From a virus, in the IMG/VR virus record IMGVR_UViG_3300033233_000841, positions 1 through 25,145 of that record: a DNA stretch of 25,145 nt; one strand, 5' to 3'. Of this stretch, positions 13,960 through 20,903 are shown one piece after another (the first letter of the stretch is position 1; each line of letters starts with the position of its first letter). The notes below the pieces were generated by a model. That model was not told the origin of the DNA and did not search any database. It saw nothing but the letters and a program-made list of their open reading frames with translations. The position numbers and the translations under genes are program-made.

Positions 13960-16900
13960 TTACTCTCCTATAGATATTGTCTCATCTATATTTATATATC
14001 TCGCTTTTTTCCACCCATCAGCAGTATGTATTCTATGATTCGGGGTGCATTCTACAAAAGACCCGTCGCTAAAAGTTACTCGAATTATCTCAGCGATTCC
14101 ATTGTTATATATATTTCTTATGTTAACCTCTTGATTTCTATGATTTTTTGTTTTACCTGTATATTTACAAAAAGTATCGGGGACACCGGTAGAAATCTCG
14201 TCTAAATATAAAACTTCGTCATCCACAATAACCATAGTGGTGTCAGAAGCCATACATTTGCTGACAGCTTGGTCAAGATATCTCTGTGCGGCTTCCTGAA
14301 TAGCAATGTGCTGTTCTGGTGTTATGTCAAGAGCTCCTTCGAAAGCTGAGATATCTTCTCCAGATTCTGTCATCTTCTGGAAGAGGTTATCTGCAATGAT
14401 TTCCTTCTTCTTGTCATCACCGCTGAAGAATGTTCTCTCGTATACGGGAGCATATATAGGCTCGATACCTGAGGACACATCAGCGAGAATGCTTGTTGTT
14501 CCTGTTGGGGCTTGTGTATTCAAACACACGTTTCGGATTCCATCTTTGCGAATCTTCTCACGAATCTTTGTCGGTAGAGTCTTGACGAACGCTGACTTCA
14601 AGAACTTCTCGGGGTCAAACTTCTGGAATGAACCCTTCTCTACGGCGAGTTCTGTTGAGTAGTAGTATGAATGATTACGGAGAATCTCATAAATCATTTC
14701 TGCAAACTCTACACCGGCTTCTGACGAATACTTGATACCCATCTTCACCATACCGTAATGTAACCCACACAAACCAAGACCGATACGTCTGTCGCTAGTC
14801 CCAACTTCTTTCAGCTTGGAAAGCGGATATTCGTTTACTTGCAATACATTGTCGAGGAATCGTACACCAACTTCAACTGTCTGTTCAAATGCTTTTCTGT
14901 CGAACTTCTTGTTCTTCACAAAGTTGCTGACATTGATACTACCAAGGTCACATGAAGCATATGCTGGTCCTGGGATTTCGCCACAATTTTTTACACAAAT
15001 ACCAGAAGAAACTGTATAATCCCCAATACCAGAAGTTATAACATGATAATTGTGATTGTCATCTACAGTAATATTATATACATCCTCGTAACCACAAAAT
15101 TTAACAGATTTTACTTTGTGGTTTTCTGAACATTGATTAGCAAAATTCGTAAATGAACCAAATCTAAACTCATTTGCTAAATGTTGAGGTAGACCAAACT
15201 GTTTTGCGTACTTCACCCAATCTCGTTTCTGGATTCTACCAAGCATCTTAAATAACTTTTTTCCATGCTCTAAAATCTGCTCATTTGTGTGCCCCGTGTA
15301 TCTACCATTAGTCTCCCCATTATGAGTAGCAAAATGTGTTTTCCAACTCTCTGTCATTTTGTGATACGGATTCTTTTCACCGAGCATTCTGACAGAATGA
15401 AATTTTGTATGTTCATCTTTCAACATTGCAACAAGATTGTCGGGGGAATCATTTTTAGAGTTGAAATCTGAATGATGTATTGCATATTCATAATCAATTT
15501 CTCCCTTAAAAAACTCATACACAAGTCTATATTGTCTACGATTCCGTCTATGACCGCCTATCATTTCTGCACCAGACTTGTAAATCTGTCTGTACTTATT
15601 AGAATCGAATGAATAGAAAGGAGTTATAGATTCACCAATAAGCAAATCTTTCAGTTCTTTATATTCCCCATTTAACATCAAAATTTTGTGGTCTGGGGTA
15701 GCTCTCAATATGCTATCATCATCTAAAACAAGCTCATACACTTCTCTTTTTTCGCCTGTTTTTCTTGGGTTTCTGCCCCACTTTATCTCAGTTTTTCCTG
15801 TTTGAATATTTGTAGAATAAACAGCAACGTCTTTCTTTTCTTCAGTCAAAGTTTTTATAGATACAGCATTTCTACCATCCGCTACTGCTATAAGCGTGTC
15901 GCCAACGATGCACGGATTCGTTGACTCAATCTTCGAGTAGTACCAACTGTTGCTCATCTCGTTCATATAACCGAGATTCATGATACCAGGTTCACCACAT
16001 TTATGAGCATTCGTGATAATCTTGTCCCATATATCTTTTGCTTTGACTGTTTTCATGACTTTACCTGCCCATATCAAATCCCAGTTAGCATCATCTCTAA
16101 CAGCTTGAATGAACTTGTTGTCAATCTCGACTGACACGTTTGCATTGTTCAACTGACCGAGGTCGAGCTTCACATGCAAGAACTCTTCGATATCTGGATG
16201 ATACACAGACAATGATATCATCAAAGCGGCTCTACGACCACCGCCAGTTTTGATTGTGCCAGCAACAACATCAGCGCAACCCATAAAAGAGATAGGCCCT
16301 GATGAGAAGCCACCATTGGTTGTGATAGCAATACCTTTTGGTCTCAACTTCGAGAACGAAAGTCCGACTCCACCACCTGTGCCAGAAATCATCAAAATCT
16401 CTTTGAGCATTTCACCAATGCTCTCTCTCGAATCTTCGACGGAGATGATATTACATTGTTTTGTTAGATACCCGGAATCTATGACCATCGTATGGGTTTC
16501 TGGTTCTACACAACAATACACTTTCTCAATTTGATAAGGTTCAACAGATACAACCTTAACATTATAAGATTTCTTCGGTTTAACCGAAGCAAACATTTTT
16601 TCTCGATGTGATTTTTTAATAATCATTTTATTATCATACATAGAGGACTTCAAAAATCCCAAACCGAAACACGGGAAACCGTCCTCTTTCGTAAATGGAT
16701 TTATTGTTCTAAACAATCTTACATTAGTTGTTATAATTCCAGAAAAATATGCAATTTTTCTTATAGACATTAAAACATCAGAATTTTTATTATTTAGAAG
16801 GACATTTCCAATTTTATCTACCGTGCCATCTGTAGCAATAAGCCCCGCAATGAATCCCCTTAGATAAGAACGACTTTTTGACAAACTAGGAAGTTCTTTC

Positions 16901-17628
16901 CAAGCACCCGGAAGTCCACATTTACCTACAGCTTCTCCAATTTCAAACCCTTTAACTTTCCTAATTGACGGAGATTCAAAGAAATCATACATAAGATGTG
17001 TTTTACCATTGAACAGAACTACATCACAATAATCTCCGTTCCATGATTTTGGTGTGTGTCTTGTACCATCACCAAATACTATCCCATGTCGAACCCCCTC
17101 GTTATAATCAGATTCTAAATACTCAAAGTCAGATATACTTTGTGTGGGGATTCGTTTACCAATAAGCTCGTATGTTTTATGAACTTTCTTTGTGCCCTGA
17201 ACTATCCATTCATGTTCTGCGGTTGCTTTTAATACATCACCGTTCTGCAATGTGATATTATAAAGCATCTGTTCACCAAAACATGACCATTTTGACTGTC
17301 TGAATTTTCCACCAATAGACAAAACGGAAATCTCTTTATCTATAAGGGAACTCGCTTCAAAGACCCCCTCTTTTGTATGAATTAGGGTGTCCCCGCTAAC
17401 ACAATTCAAAAGATACGGTTTCGACTTCCCAGCATTCGTAATAATGCGGCCGCCGGGAATAAAATTGAAGTTAATCAATTCGTTATAAAACTTTGTGTAC
17501 CATTCATCATATTTCTCTGGAGATTCTGCGAGGGCTATTGCTCTCGACATACGTTTGCTGACATCCTCCCAAGTTGTTTCTCCCTGTTGTAGGTATCTTT
17601 CGGATAATATTATTTCAGATAATCTCAT
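13960..17628 (-). CDS. nrdJ: Class II ribonucleotide reductase precursor, N-terminal part with two inteins and a split-intein N-half
   Basis: A 1222-aa precursor of the adenosylcobalamin-type (NrdJ) reductase that makes deoxyribonucleotides. Exteins are residues 1-75, 392-572 and 882-1124; with the 71-residue tail from 12470-12685 they total 570 aa. Key catalytic features are Cys392 (first redox Cys, in NCNIISVEDS), the N-x-C-x-E active-site motif (Asn571, Cys882, Glu884 after splicing), Cys893 (CDLGSI, second redox Cys) and the APTGTTS loop (1040-1046). Class II is inferred from the ISVEDS and TGGGRRAALM stretches; no NrdB gene is present here. Each intein interrupts a conserved catalytic or core motif. 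Splicing of all three is needed for activity. The ATG follows AAGGAGAT. Confidence 0.95.
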   Translation of the reverse strand: MRLSEIILSERYLQQGETTWEDVSKRMSRAIALAESPEKYDEWYTKFYNELINFNFIPGGRIITNAGKSKPYLLNCVSGDTLIHTKEGVFEASSLIDKEISVLSIGGKFRQSKWSCFGEQMLYNITLQNGDVLKATAEHEWIVQGTKKVHKTYELIGKRIPTQSISDFEYLESDYNEGVRHGIVFGDGTRHTPKSWNGDYCDVVLFNGKTHLMYDFFESPSIRKVKGFEIGEAVGKCGLPGAWKELPSLSKSRSYLRGFIAGLIATDGTVDKIGNVLLNNKNSDVLMSIRKIAYFSGIITTNVRLFRTINPFTKEDGFPCFGLGFLKSSMYDNKMIIKKSHREKMFASVKPKKSYNVKVVSVEPYQIEKVYCCVEPETHTMVIDSGYLTKQCNIISVEDSRESIGEMLKEILMISGTGGGVGLSFSKLRPKGIAITTNGGFSSGPISFMGCADVVAGTIKTGGGRRAALMISLSVYHPDIEEFLHVKLDLGQLNNANVSVEIDNKFIQAVRDDANWDLIWAGKVMKTVKAKDIWDKIITNAHKCGEPGIMNLGYMNEMSNSWYYSKIESTNPCIVGDTLIAVADGRNAVSIKTLTEEKKDVAVYSTNIQTGKTEIKWGRNPRKTGEKREVYELVLDDDSILRATPDHKILMLNGEYKELKDLLIGESITPFYSFDSNKYRQIYKSGAEMIGGHRRNRRQYRLVYEFFKGEIDYEYAIHHSDFNSKNDSPDNLVAMLKDEHTKFHSVRMLGEKNPYHKMTESWKTHFATHNGETNGRYTGHTNEQILEHGKKLFKMLGRIQKRDWVKYAKQFGLPQHLANEFRFGSFTNFANQCSENHKVKSVKFCGYEDVYNITVDDNHNYHVITSGIGDYTVSSGICVKNCGEIPGPAYASCDLGSINVSNFVKNKKFDRKAFEQTVEVGVRFLDNVLQVNEYPLSKLKEVGTSDRRIGLGLCGLHYGMVKMGIKYSSEAGVEFAEMIYEILRNHSYYYSTELAVEKGSFQKFDPEKFLKSAFVKTLPTKIREKIRKDGIRNVCLNTQAPTGTTSILADVSSGIEPIYAPVYERTFFSGDDKKKEIIADNLFQKMTESGEDISAFEGALDITPEQHIAIQEAAQRYLDQAVSKCMASDTTMVIVDDEVLYLDEISTGVPDTFCKYTGKTKNHRNQEVNIRNIYNNGIAEIIRVTFSDGSFVECTPNHRIHTADGWKKARYINIDETISIGE
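13963..14256 (-). mobile_element. Split intein 3, N-terminal half (98 aa)
   Basis: Residues 1125-1222 of the reductase frame. Block A begins at Cys1125 after the extein sequence LDQAVSK. Block B is FVECTPNHRIHT, with the TxxH motif that assists the first acyl shift. The frame stops 98 residues later, without the C-terminal blocks, and these are found 1 kb further on at 12686-12952. The length is that of known split-intein N-halves. Confidence 0.88.
13969..13996 (-). promoter_or_regulatory. Late promoter motif and hairpin controlling the intein endonuclease gene
   Basis: Minus strand TATAAATA occupies 13996-13989. A 7-bp hairpin has its 5' arm TATAGAT at 13990-13984, an 8-base loop, and its 3' arm ATCTATA at 13975-13969. 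The 3' arm abuts the GGAGAG ribosome binding site (13968-13963) of the endonuclease gene. A transcript starting about six bases after the TATAAATA motif lacks the 5' arm, so only read-through transcripts from the reductase can form the hairpin. This parallels late-only expression of I-TevI in T4. Confidence 0.5.
14986..15912 (-). mobile_element. Intein 2 with HNH endonuclease, inserted in the NPCGE active-site motif
   Basis: Residues 573-881 (309 aa). It splits the reductase motif between NP and CGE. Block A starts at Cys573 (CIVGDTLIAV), block B is ILRATPDHKIL with a TxxH, and the end is ICVKN followed by Cys882. Lys replaces the usual penultimate His. The central endonuclease is HNH type: YAIHHSDFNSKNDSPDNLVA (715-734) followed by His740 and His744. 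It is probably a complete, mobile intein. Confidence 0.92.
16456..17403 (-). mobile_element. Intein 1 with LAGLIDADG endonuclease and C-terminal Gln
   Basis: Residues 76-391 (316 aa), inserted before the first redox Cys (LLN then Cys392). Block A begins CVSGDTLIHTKEG and block B is KATAEHEWIV with a TxxH. Two LAGLIDADG helices are visible: HGIVFGDGT (181-189) and FIAGLIATDGTV (259-270). The intein ends DSGYLTKQ, so the terminal residue is Gln rather than Asn and the penultimate residue is Lys rather than His. Gln-ending inteins are known but rare, for example in an iridovirus ribonucleotide reductase. Confidence 0.92.
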
Positions 17629-17682
17629 CTAATCTCCTTGTTGCAAAATATGGCGAATTCTTTGGTTTTTCTAACTGCAAAA

Positions 17683-18216
17683 TCAACTCTCCTTCATTAT
17701 CTGGTTATAAAACACATTCAAGACATCGAATAATTTGAGGTCTTTCATATATGTCTCGCTAACCATTGCTTCATCTGGTCCCCATATCTGCATCACATTA
17801 CTTGTTGATATATGTGAAAACATCAACTGGTCAAAAGACTCCCACTCAATTACTTCATTGAATCCTTCGTTCTCAAGTCTCCCTATGTTCGCTTCGATAT
17901 CAAGAATGTTCCATATGTTTGAATAATCGTGATAGCAACGAGCATCCCAACGAATCGATAAATGGTCATTCGACTCTGGTAATGTATCATAACTAGGACA
18001 CGGTTTCAATACAGATAGGTCAAACAAATGATTCAAAATATCAAATTTCTCAAACAAACGCCAAACAGATACGACTCTGGTTCCTGAAGCAATTCTACAA
18101 TTCTCATAAAGCATATGATTCAAAGAGAATATCTGAATCTCTGAATACAGAGAATTGTAGAATTTATTGTAGTAAATCCCATTGTTGTTTATGCTGATGT
18201 AATTCGCTGAAATCAT
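17683..18216 (-). CDS. Hypothetical protein, 177 aa
   Basis: A 177-aa frame whose ATG overlaps the GroES stop (ATGA). It is rich in Asn, Tyr and Trp, mildly acidic, and has no signal peptide or membrane segment. I see no catalytic motif. It lies between groES and the reductase, separated from the latter by 54 bases that hold the reductase ribosome binding site. I do not recognise a family. Confidence 0.75.
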   Translation of the reverse strand: MISANYISINNNGIYYNKFYNSLYSEIQIFSLNHMLYENCRIASGTRVVSVWRLFEKFDILNHLFDLSVLKPCPSYDTLPESNDHLSIRWDARCYHDYSNIWNILDIEANIGRLENEGFNEVIEWESFDQLMFSHISTSNVMQIWGPDEAMVSETYMKDLKLFDVLNVFYNQIMKES

Positions 18217-18503
18217 ACAGTTTTTGGTTCAGACTCTGTGATATAAGCAAAGATATCCTCTTGCTTCATCGCTCTGTAGAATTTACCTTCAAGCTCGAAC
18301 ATCTCTCCATTCATACGACTGACGATAACGGTATCACCGACATCGATGCCGCGGACTTTTGACCCTACGGATACAACGAGAGCCTGACTCTGTGCTTCTG
18401 TGTCTGCTCTAGCTGTAAGAATAAGCCCACCTTCTGATACTGTTTCTTTTGCGATACGGATTTCTACAACTACGATATCACCTACTGCTTTGACTTGTTT
18501 CAT
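18213..18503 (-). CDS. groES: GroES-like co-chaperonin
   Basis: A 96-aa co-chaperonin of the GroES/Cpn10 fold. GDIVVVEIRIAKETVSEGGL matches the first beta-barrel strands, the variable segment after it corresponds to the mobile loop, and GDTVIVSRMNGEMFELEG followed by EDIFAYI matches the conserved C-terminal half (GDxVxF...GxEVxxxG...EDILAxI). Phages use such proteins to redirect the host GroEL, as T4 gp31 does for capsid folding. The length is that of bacterial GroES (97 aa). AGGAGG lies 8 bases before the ATG. Confidence 0.88.
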   Translation of the reverse strand: MKQVKAVGDIVVVEIRIAKETVSEGGLILTARADTEAQSQALVVSVGSKVRGIDVGDTVIVSRMNGEMFELEGKFYRAMKQEDIFAYITESEPKTV

Positions 18504-18507
18504 TTCT

Positions 18508-18798
18508 TTACTCCTCCTTGATTAACTTCTTCATCGACTTTAATTTTTCTTGCACACCTTTACGACCATAAACTGGATACTGTCTTGCTTCTTGATTTGC
18601 TTTGCATTTGGTATATTCATATTGGTAACCTGAATTGGCCCAGGCTTCTCCCAATAATTTGAACCCGAATCTTCCCAAATGTCTAGTCATTTTATCGCTA
18701 TTACATTCATCACATTTTAAGAGTGGAGATTCTGAAGCTGATAACGTCATAACTTCCTGGATATGTCCACATTCGCACTCATAGTCAAATATTGGCAT
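18508..18798 (-). CDS. FmdB-like zinc ribbon protein
   Basis: A 96-aa protein starting MPIFDYECECGH, the FmdB/CxxC zinc ribbon signature (usual form MPxYxYxCxxCGxxxE), with the second Cys pair at CDECNSDK (residues 29-36). Here the first pair is CxC (C8, C10) rather than CxxC. Residues 40-96 are a basic tail. FmdB-like proteins are regulators or small zinc proteins of unclear role. GAGGAAG precedes the ATG and lies inside the end of the upstream NUMOD3 frame. Confidence 0.78.
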   Translation of the reverse strand: MPIFDYECECGHIQEVMTLSASESPLLKCDECNSDKMTRHLGRFGFKLLGEAWANSGYQYEYTKCKANQEARQYPVYGRKGVQEKLKSMKKLIKEE

Positions 18799-19006
18799 TG
18801 CTACTTCCTCGTTTCTTGGTCCACGTATTCTTTCTTCCTTTTAATTTATCAGACAATTTCTTTTTTGTTTCATCAGAGCATATATGCCCACGCAAAGCAT
18901 CACTTATCTTTTTTCGTGCTTCTAATGAAACCCATAACTCTCCATTCAATACTCTTGCTCTTTTCTTTTCTAAAGATTCAGAAAAATGCTCATGTAACTT
19001 TTTCAA
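18785..19006 (-). pseudogene. Homing endonuclease remnant (NUMOD3 repeats only)
   Basis: A 73-residue frame made almost entirely of NUMOD3-type DNA-binding repeats (SLEARKKISDALRGHICSDE, then TKKKLSDKLKGRKNTWTKK). No GIY-YIG or HNH domain precedes it. The only available start is a TTG without a ribosome binding site, and the terminator at 19051-19094 lies just upstream. Its 3' end overlaps the start of the FmdB-like gene, just as the GIY-YIG gene at 5800-6426 overlaps the polymerase start. I read it as the tail of a decayed homing endonuclease gene kept because it carries the next gene's ribosome binding site. Confidence 0.65.
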
Positions 19007-19050
19007 TTTAATTTATATCTTATGAATTTTCATCCCGAGCCTAGGACTCA

Positions 19051-19094
19051 CCCAAAAAGAAAACCACAATCGCTGGATATTGTGCGATTGTGGT
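19051..19094 (-). terminator. Rho-independent terminator after the peptidase gene
   Basis: A perfect 11-bp stem (19063-19073 with 19084-19094) with a 10-base loop. On the minus strand it is followed by TTTTCTTTTTGGG, ending the peptidase transcript. The plus strand side also runs into a T-rich tract, so it could work in both directions. Confidence 0.85.
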
Positions 19095-19115
19095 AATCGT
19101 TTCTTTTTATTTATA

Positions 19116-20021
19116 CTAGAACGCTTCTGCACACTCTTTGCAAGTGTTATATAGCAGTTCTTTGTAATCCCCACATATTTGGCACTTACCAAAGAATGGG
19201 GTTAATTCTTTTTGCTCAATTTGTTCACTGAACACATAATCAAGTATATCGTGTCTTGTTTTAACTTTCTTCTTGGGGCTTAAATCCTTCATTCCCCATT
19301 CATGTATGTTATCAGTGCTATAGACTTTCTTCTTGTTCTCCCAGACTGTCGTAGAACTGCTATTTGCTTCGAGAAGAAGTCTAATCTTACGCATCGATTC
19401 AGCAAGCCATTTGAGATTCAGAGTTTCTTCTTTGCTGTGCTGATGCTGATATCCTACACTCAGATTGACAGCGCATACTTCAAAGAATTTACCGAGAATG
19501 CTGATGTCGCTGAAACTACCATGCGATTCTTTGTAACCGAAAGTCTCGATATAACGTCTGAAATTTACTGGCTCATTGCAATAGAATACAGCATCTTTCT
19601 GGTCTTGTCTATCCAGTTCTACAAAGAAAATCACATTCTTGAGTTCTTCTTTGAGAACGGTGCAGGCCTCATATGCTCCGATACCCCCGCGTTCTTCACC
19701 ATCAGTAAACAGAAGCATGGGTCTATCTGCTTTGGACATCGTATTATAGAGTTTCAAGAGTGCCCAAACTCCAGCTCTGTCATCCGCGCCAAGACCTTCA
19801 TTTTTTGCACTCTTGAGTATATGATTGGATATCTCAAGATTGCTCGGCGAAACGAAGATTGTGTCTATGTGAGCGACAAGACAAACACGACTGTTGCTTT
19901 CTGGATGCTTGACGAACCAACAACCCTCACCGTGCTTTGTTGCGATACTATCGAGATATTTAGCTATCTCTTTAGGTTGAGACCTTATCGCTTCCGTTAT
20001 CGTTCTGAATTTTCTGGGCAT
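19116..20021 (-). CDS. M20/M28-type zinc metallopeptidase with C-terminal zinc ribbon
   Basis: A 301-aa aminopeptidase-like protein with the full co-catalytic zinc site: His51-x-Asp53 (VAHIDT), bridging Asp80 (GLGADDRAG), general base Glu109 with ligand Glu110 (DGEERGG), Asp137 (VELDR) and His194 (YQHQHSKEE). Residues 275-301 add a four-Cys zinc ribbon (C280, C283, C294, C297), an extra domain not typical of the family. There is no signal peptide, so it acts in the cytoplasm, perhaps on peptides or acylated small molecules. The ATG follows GAGAGGTG. It has its own strong promoter and terminator and is therefore a monocistronic unit. Confidence 0.88.
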   Translation of the reverse strand: MPRKFRTITEAIRSQPKEIAKYLDSIATKHGEGCWFVKHPESNSRVCLVAHIDTIFVSPSNLEISNHILKSAKNEGLGADDRAGVWALLKLYNTMSKADRPMLLFTDGEERGGIGAYEACTVLKEELKNVIFFVELDRQDQKDAVFYCNEPVNFRRYIETFGYKESHGSFSDISILGKFFEVCAVNLSVGYQHQHSKEETLNLKWLAESMRKIRLLLEANSSSTTVWENKKKVYSTDNIHEWGMKDLSPKKKVKTRHDILDYVFSEQIEQKELTPFFGKCQICGDYKELLYNTCKECAEAF

Positions 20022-20042
20022 TTTGGTTCACCTCTCTTATAA

Positions 20043-20473
20043 TTAAATCATATCACAAGAAAGATGTTTTGTCAAGTGCAATAAGAAGCTGTCTATTTTC
20101 GCTCTAAAATCAAGGTCTTTTCGCAATACAAACCCATCAGATTTGGTTATCGGGAATGTACATTTCTTGACTTTTTTGAATCCGTGGTGTTCAAAGAATC
20201 GTTGCGCTCTCTTATTATTCTCTTTACATGTCAACACTATAGCTGATGTACCTTTTCCTACTGAGGGGTTATCGACTGCGATGTAACGTACAACAAGACC
20301 GTTTGTAAAACAATGACCAGAATAGGATTCTCTGTCATCTGCGTATACAATAGTTGCCCCATTATCAAAGAACACTTTATAGCTTCCGACAAAGAATCTT
20401 CATCCACCCTGAAGTCATACGTCTTAAAGATGCTCAATACATTATCTCTATCATGTATGGATGCTGTTTTCAT
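20043..20473 (-). pseudogene. GNAT-family acetyltransferase interrupted by a frameshift
   Basis: Two frames make up one protein of about 143 residues. The first (from the ATG at 20473) reads MKTASIHDRDNVLSIFKTYD to SLSEAIK; the second (20375 to 20043) continues VFFDNGATIVYADDRE and carries the acetyl-CoA loop NPSVGKG and the NNKRAQRFFEHHGFKK helix typical of GNAT N-acetyltransferases. The join is at about 20373-20377, in a run of three A residues; one more A would restore the frame. The ATG overlaps the stop of the 113-aa gene (TAATG). It may be a mutated gene or a base-call error. The 3' part alone has a GTG start without a ribosome binding site. Confidence 0.7.
20047..20075 (-). promoter_or_regulatory. 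Strong sigma-70 promoter for the peptidase gene
   Basis: Minus strand TTGACA (20075-20070), 17-base spacer, TATGAT (20052-20047), with an extended -10 TGA. This is the best promoter match in the window. It lies in the last codons of the acetyltransferase frame and would start RNA near 20040, about 20 bases before the peptidase ATG. It should be read by unmodified host polymerase, early in infection. Confidence 0.85.
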
Positions 20474-20814
20474 TAATCTTTGTGAATACCTTTGAGTTTA
20501 CCATCTTTATCAAACCAATCCCAGAAACAACCAATATCGAGAGTATTATCAATCTTACATTGTTCATTCTCTGCTACTTCATCTTTCACAGCTTTTCTGA
20601 AAAAGAATCTCTTGTAGAAAGGTTGTGTACCAAATAAATTTCGATAAAATAATTCGATGCATTTATTTTTCAATACACTGTCGCTGAGGGTTTCACCATA
20701 TCTATACGAGAACCCATAAATACTTTCGAAATATTTTCCACATCGATTAGTTTTGATGATTTTTATTGTCAATCCATTTGGGATTGGGTGTAATTTACAA
20801 CGTGATATTCGCAT
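20473..20814 (-). CDS. Hypothetical protein, 113 aa
   Basis: A 113-aa protein starting MRISRCKLHPIPNGLTIKII. It is basic, rich in Phe and Tyr (FYKRFFFRKAV), and ends in IHKD. GGAGG lies six bases before the ATG. Its first 58 bases are part of a 70-bp tandem duplication, so a second copy of the start and ribosome binding site sits directly upstream. No family is recognised. The stop overlaps the acetyltransferase start by one base. Confidence 0.72.
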   Translation of the reverse strand: MRISRCKLHPIPNGLTIKIIKTNRCGKYFESIYGFSYRYGETLSDSVLKNKCIELFYRNLFGTQPFYKRFFFRKAVKDEVAENEQCKIDNTLDIGCFWDWFDKDGKLKGIHKD

Positions 20815-20903
20815 TAGATTCCTCCATGATTTTTATTGTCAATCCATTTGGGATTGGGTGTAATTTACAACGTGATATTCGCATTAGATTCCTCCATGAT
20901 TTT
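20756..20903. repeat. 70-bp tandem duplication covering the start of a gene
   Basis: Positions 20756-20833 are identical to 20826-20903, giving two full 70-bp units (20756-20825, 20826-20895) plus 8 bases. Each unit holds the ribosome binding site, the ATG and the first codons of the 113-aa gene. The upstream copy encodes a chimeric 29-aa frame (20884 to 20795) that runs through the junction and stops at the old upstream cistron's TAA. The identity is complete, so the event is recent or an assembly artefact. Confidence 0.95.

Noticed and set aside
17617-17682. A TTG-started 21-23 aa frame between the 177-aa gene and the reductase
   Set aside because: It has AAGGAGAG upstream but begins with TTG and overlaps the reductase start; I cannot distinguish it from chance.
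19108-19115. TATAAATA next to the peptidase stop codon, as a late promoter
   Set aside because: RNA started there would enter the terminator hairpin at once. The motif is expected about twice per strand by chance in this AT-rich DNA, so I do not call it a promoter.
19302-20042. A 246-codon plus-strand open frame opposite the peptidase gene
   Set aside because: The minus-strand frame has a complete metallopeptidase site, promoter, ribosome binding site and terminator; the plus frame shows no motif and is a mirror of it.
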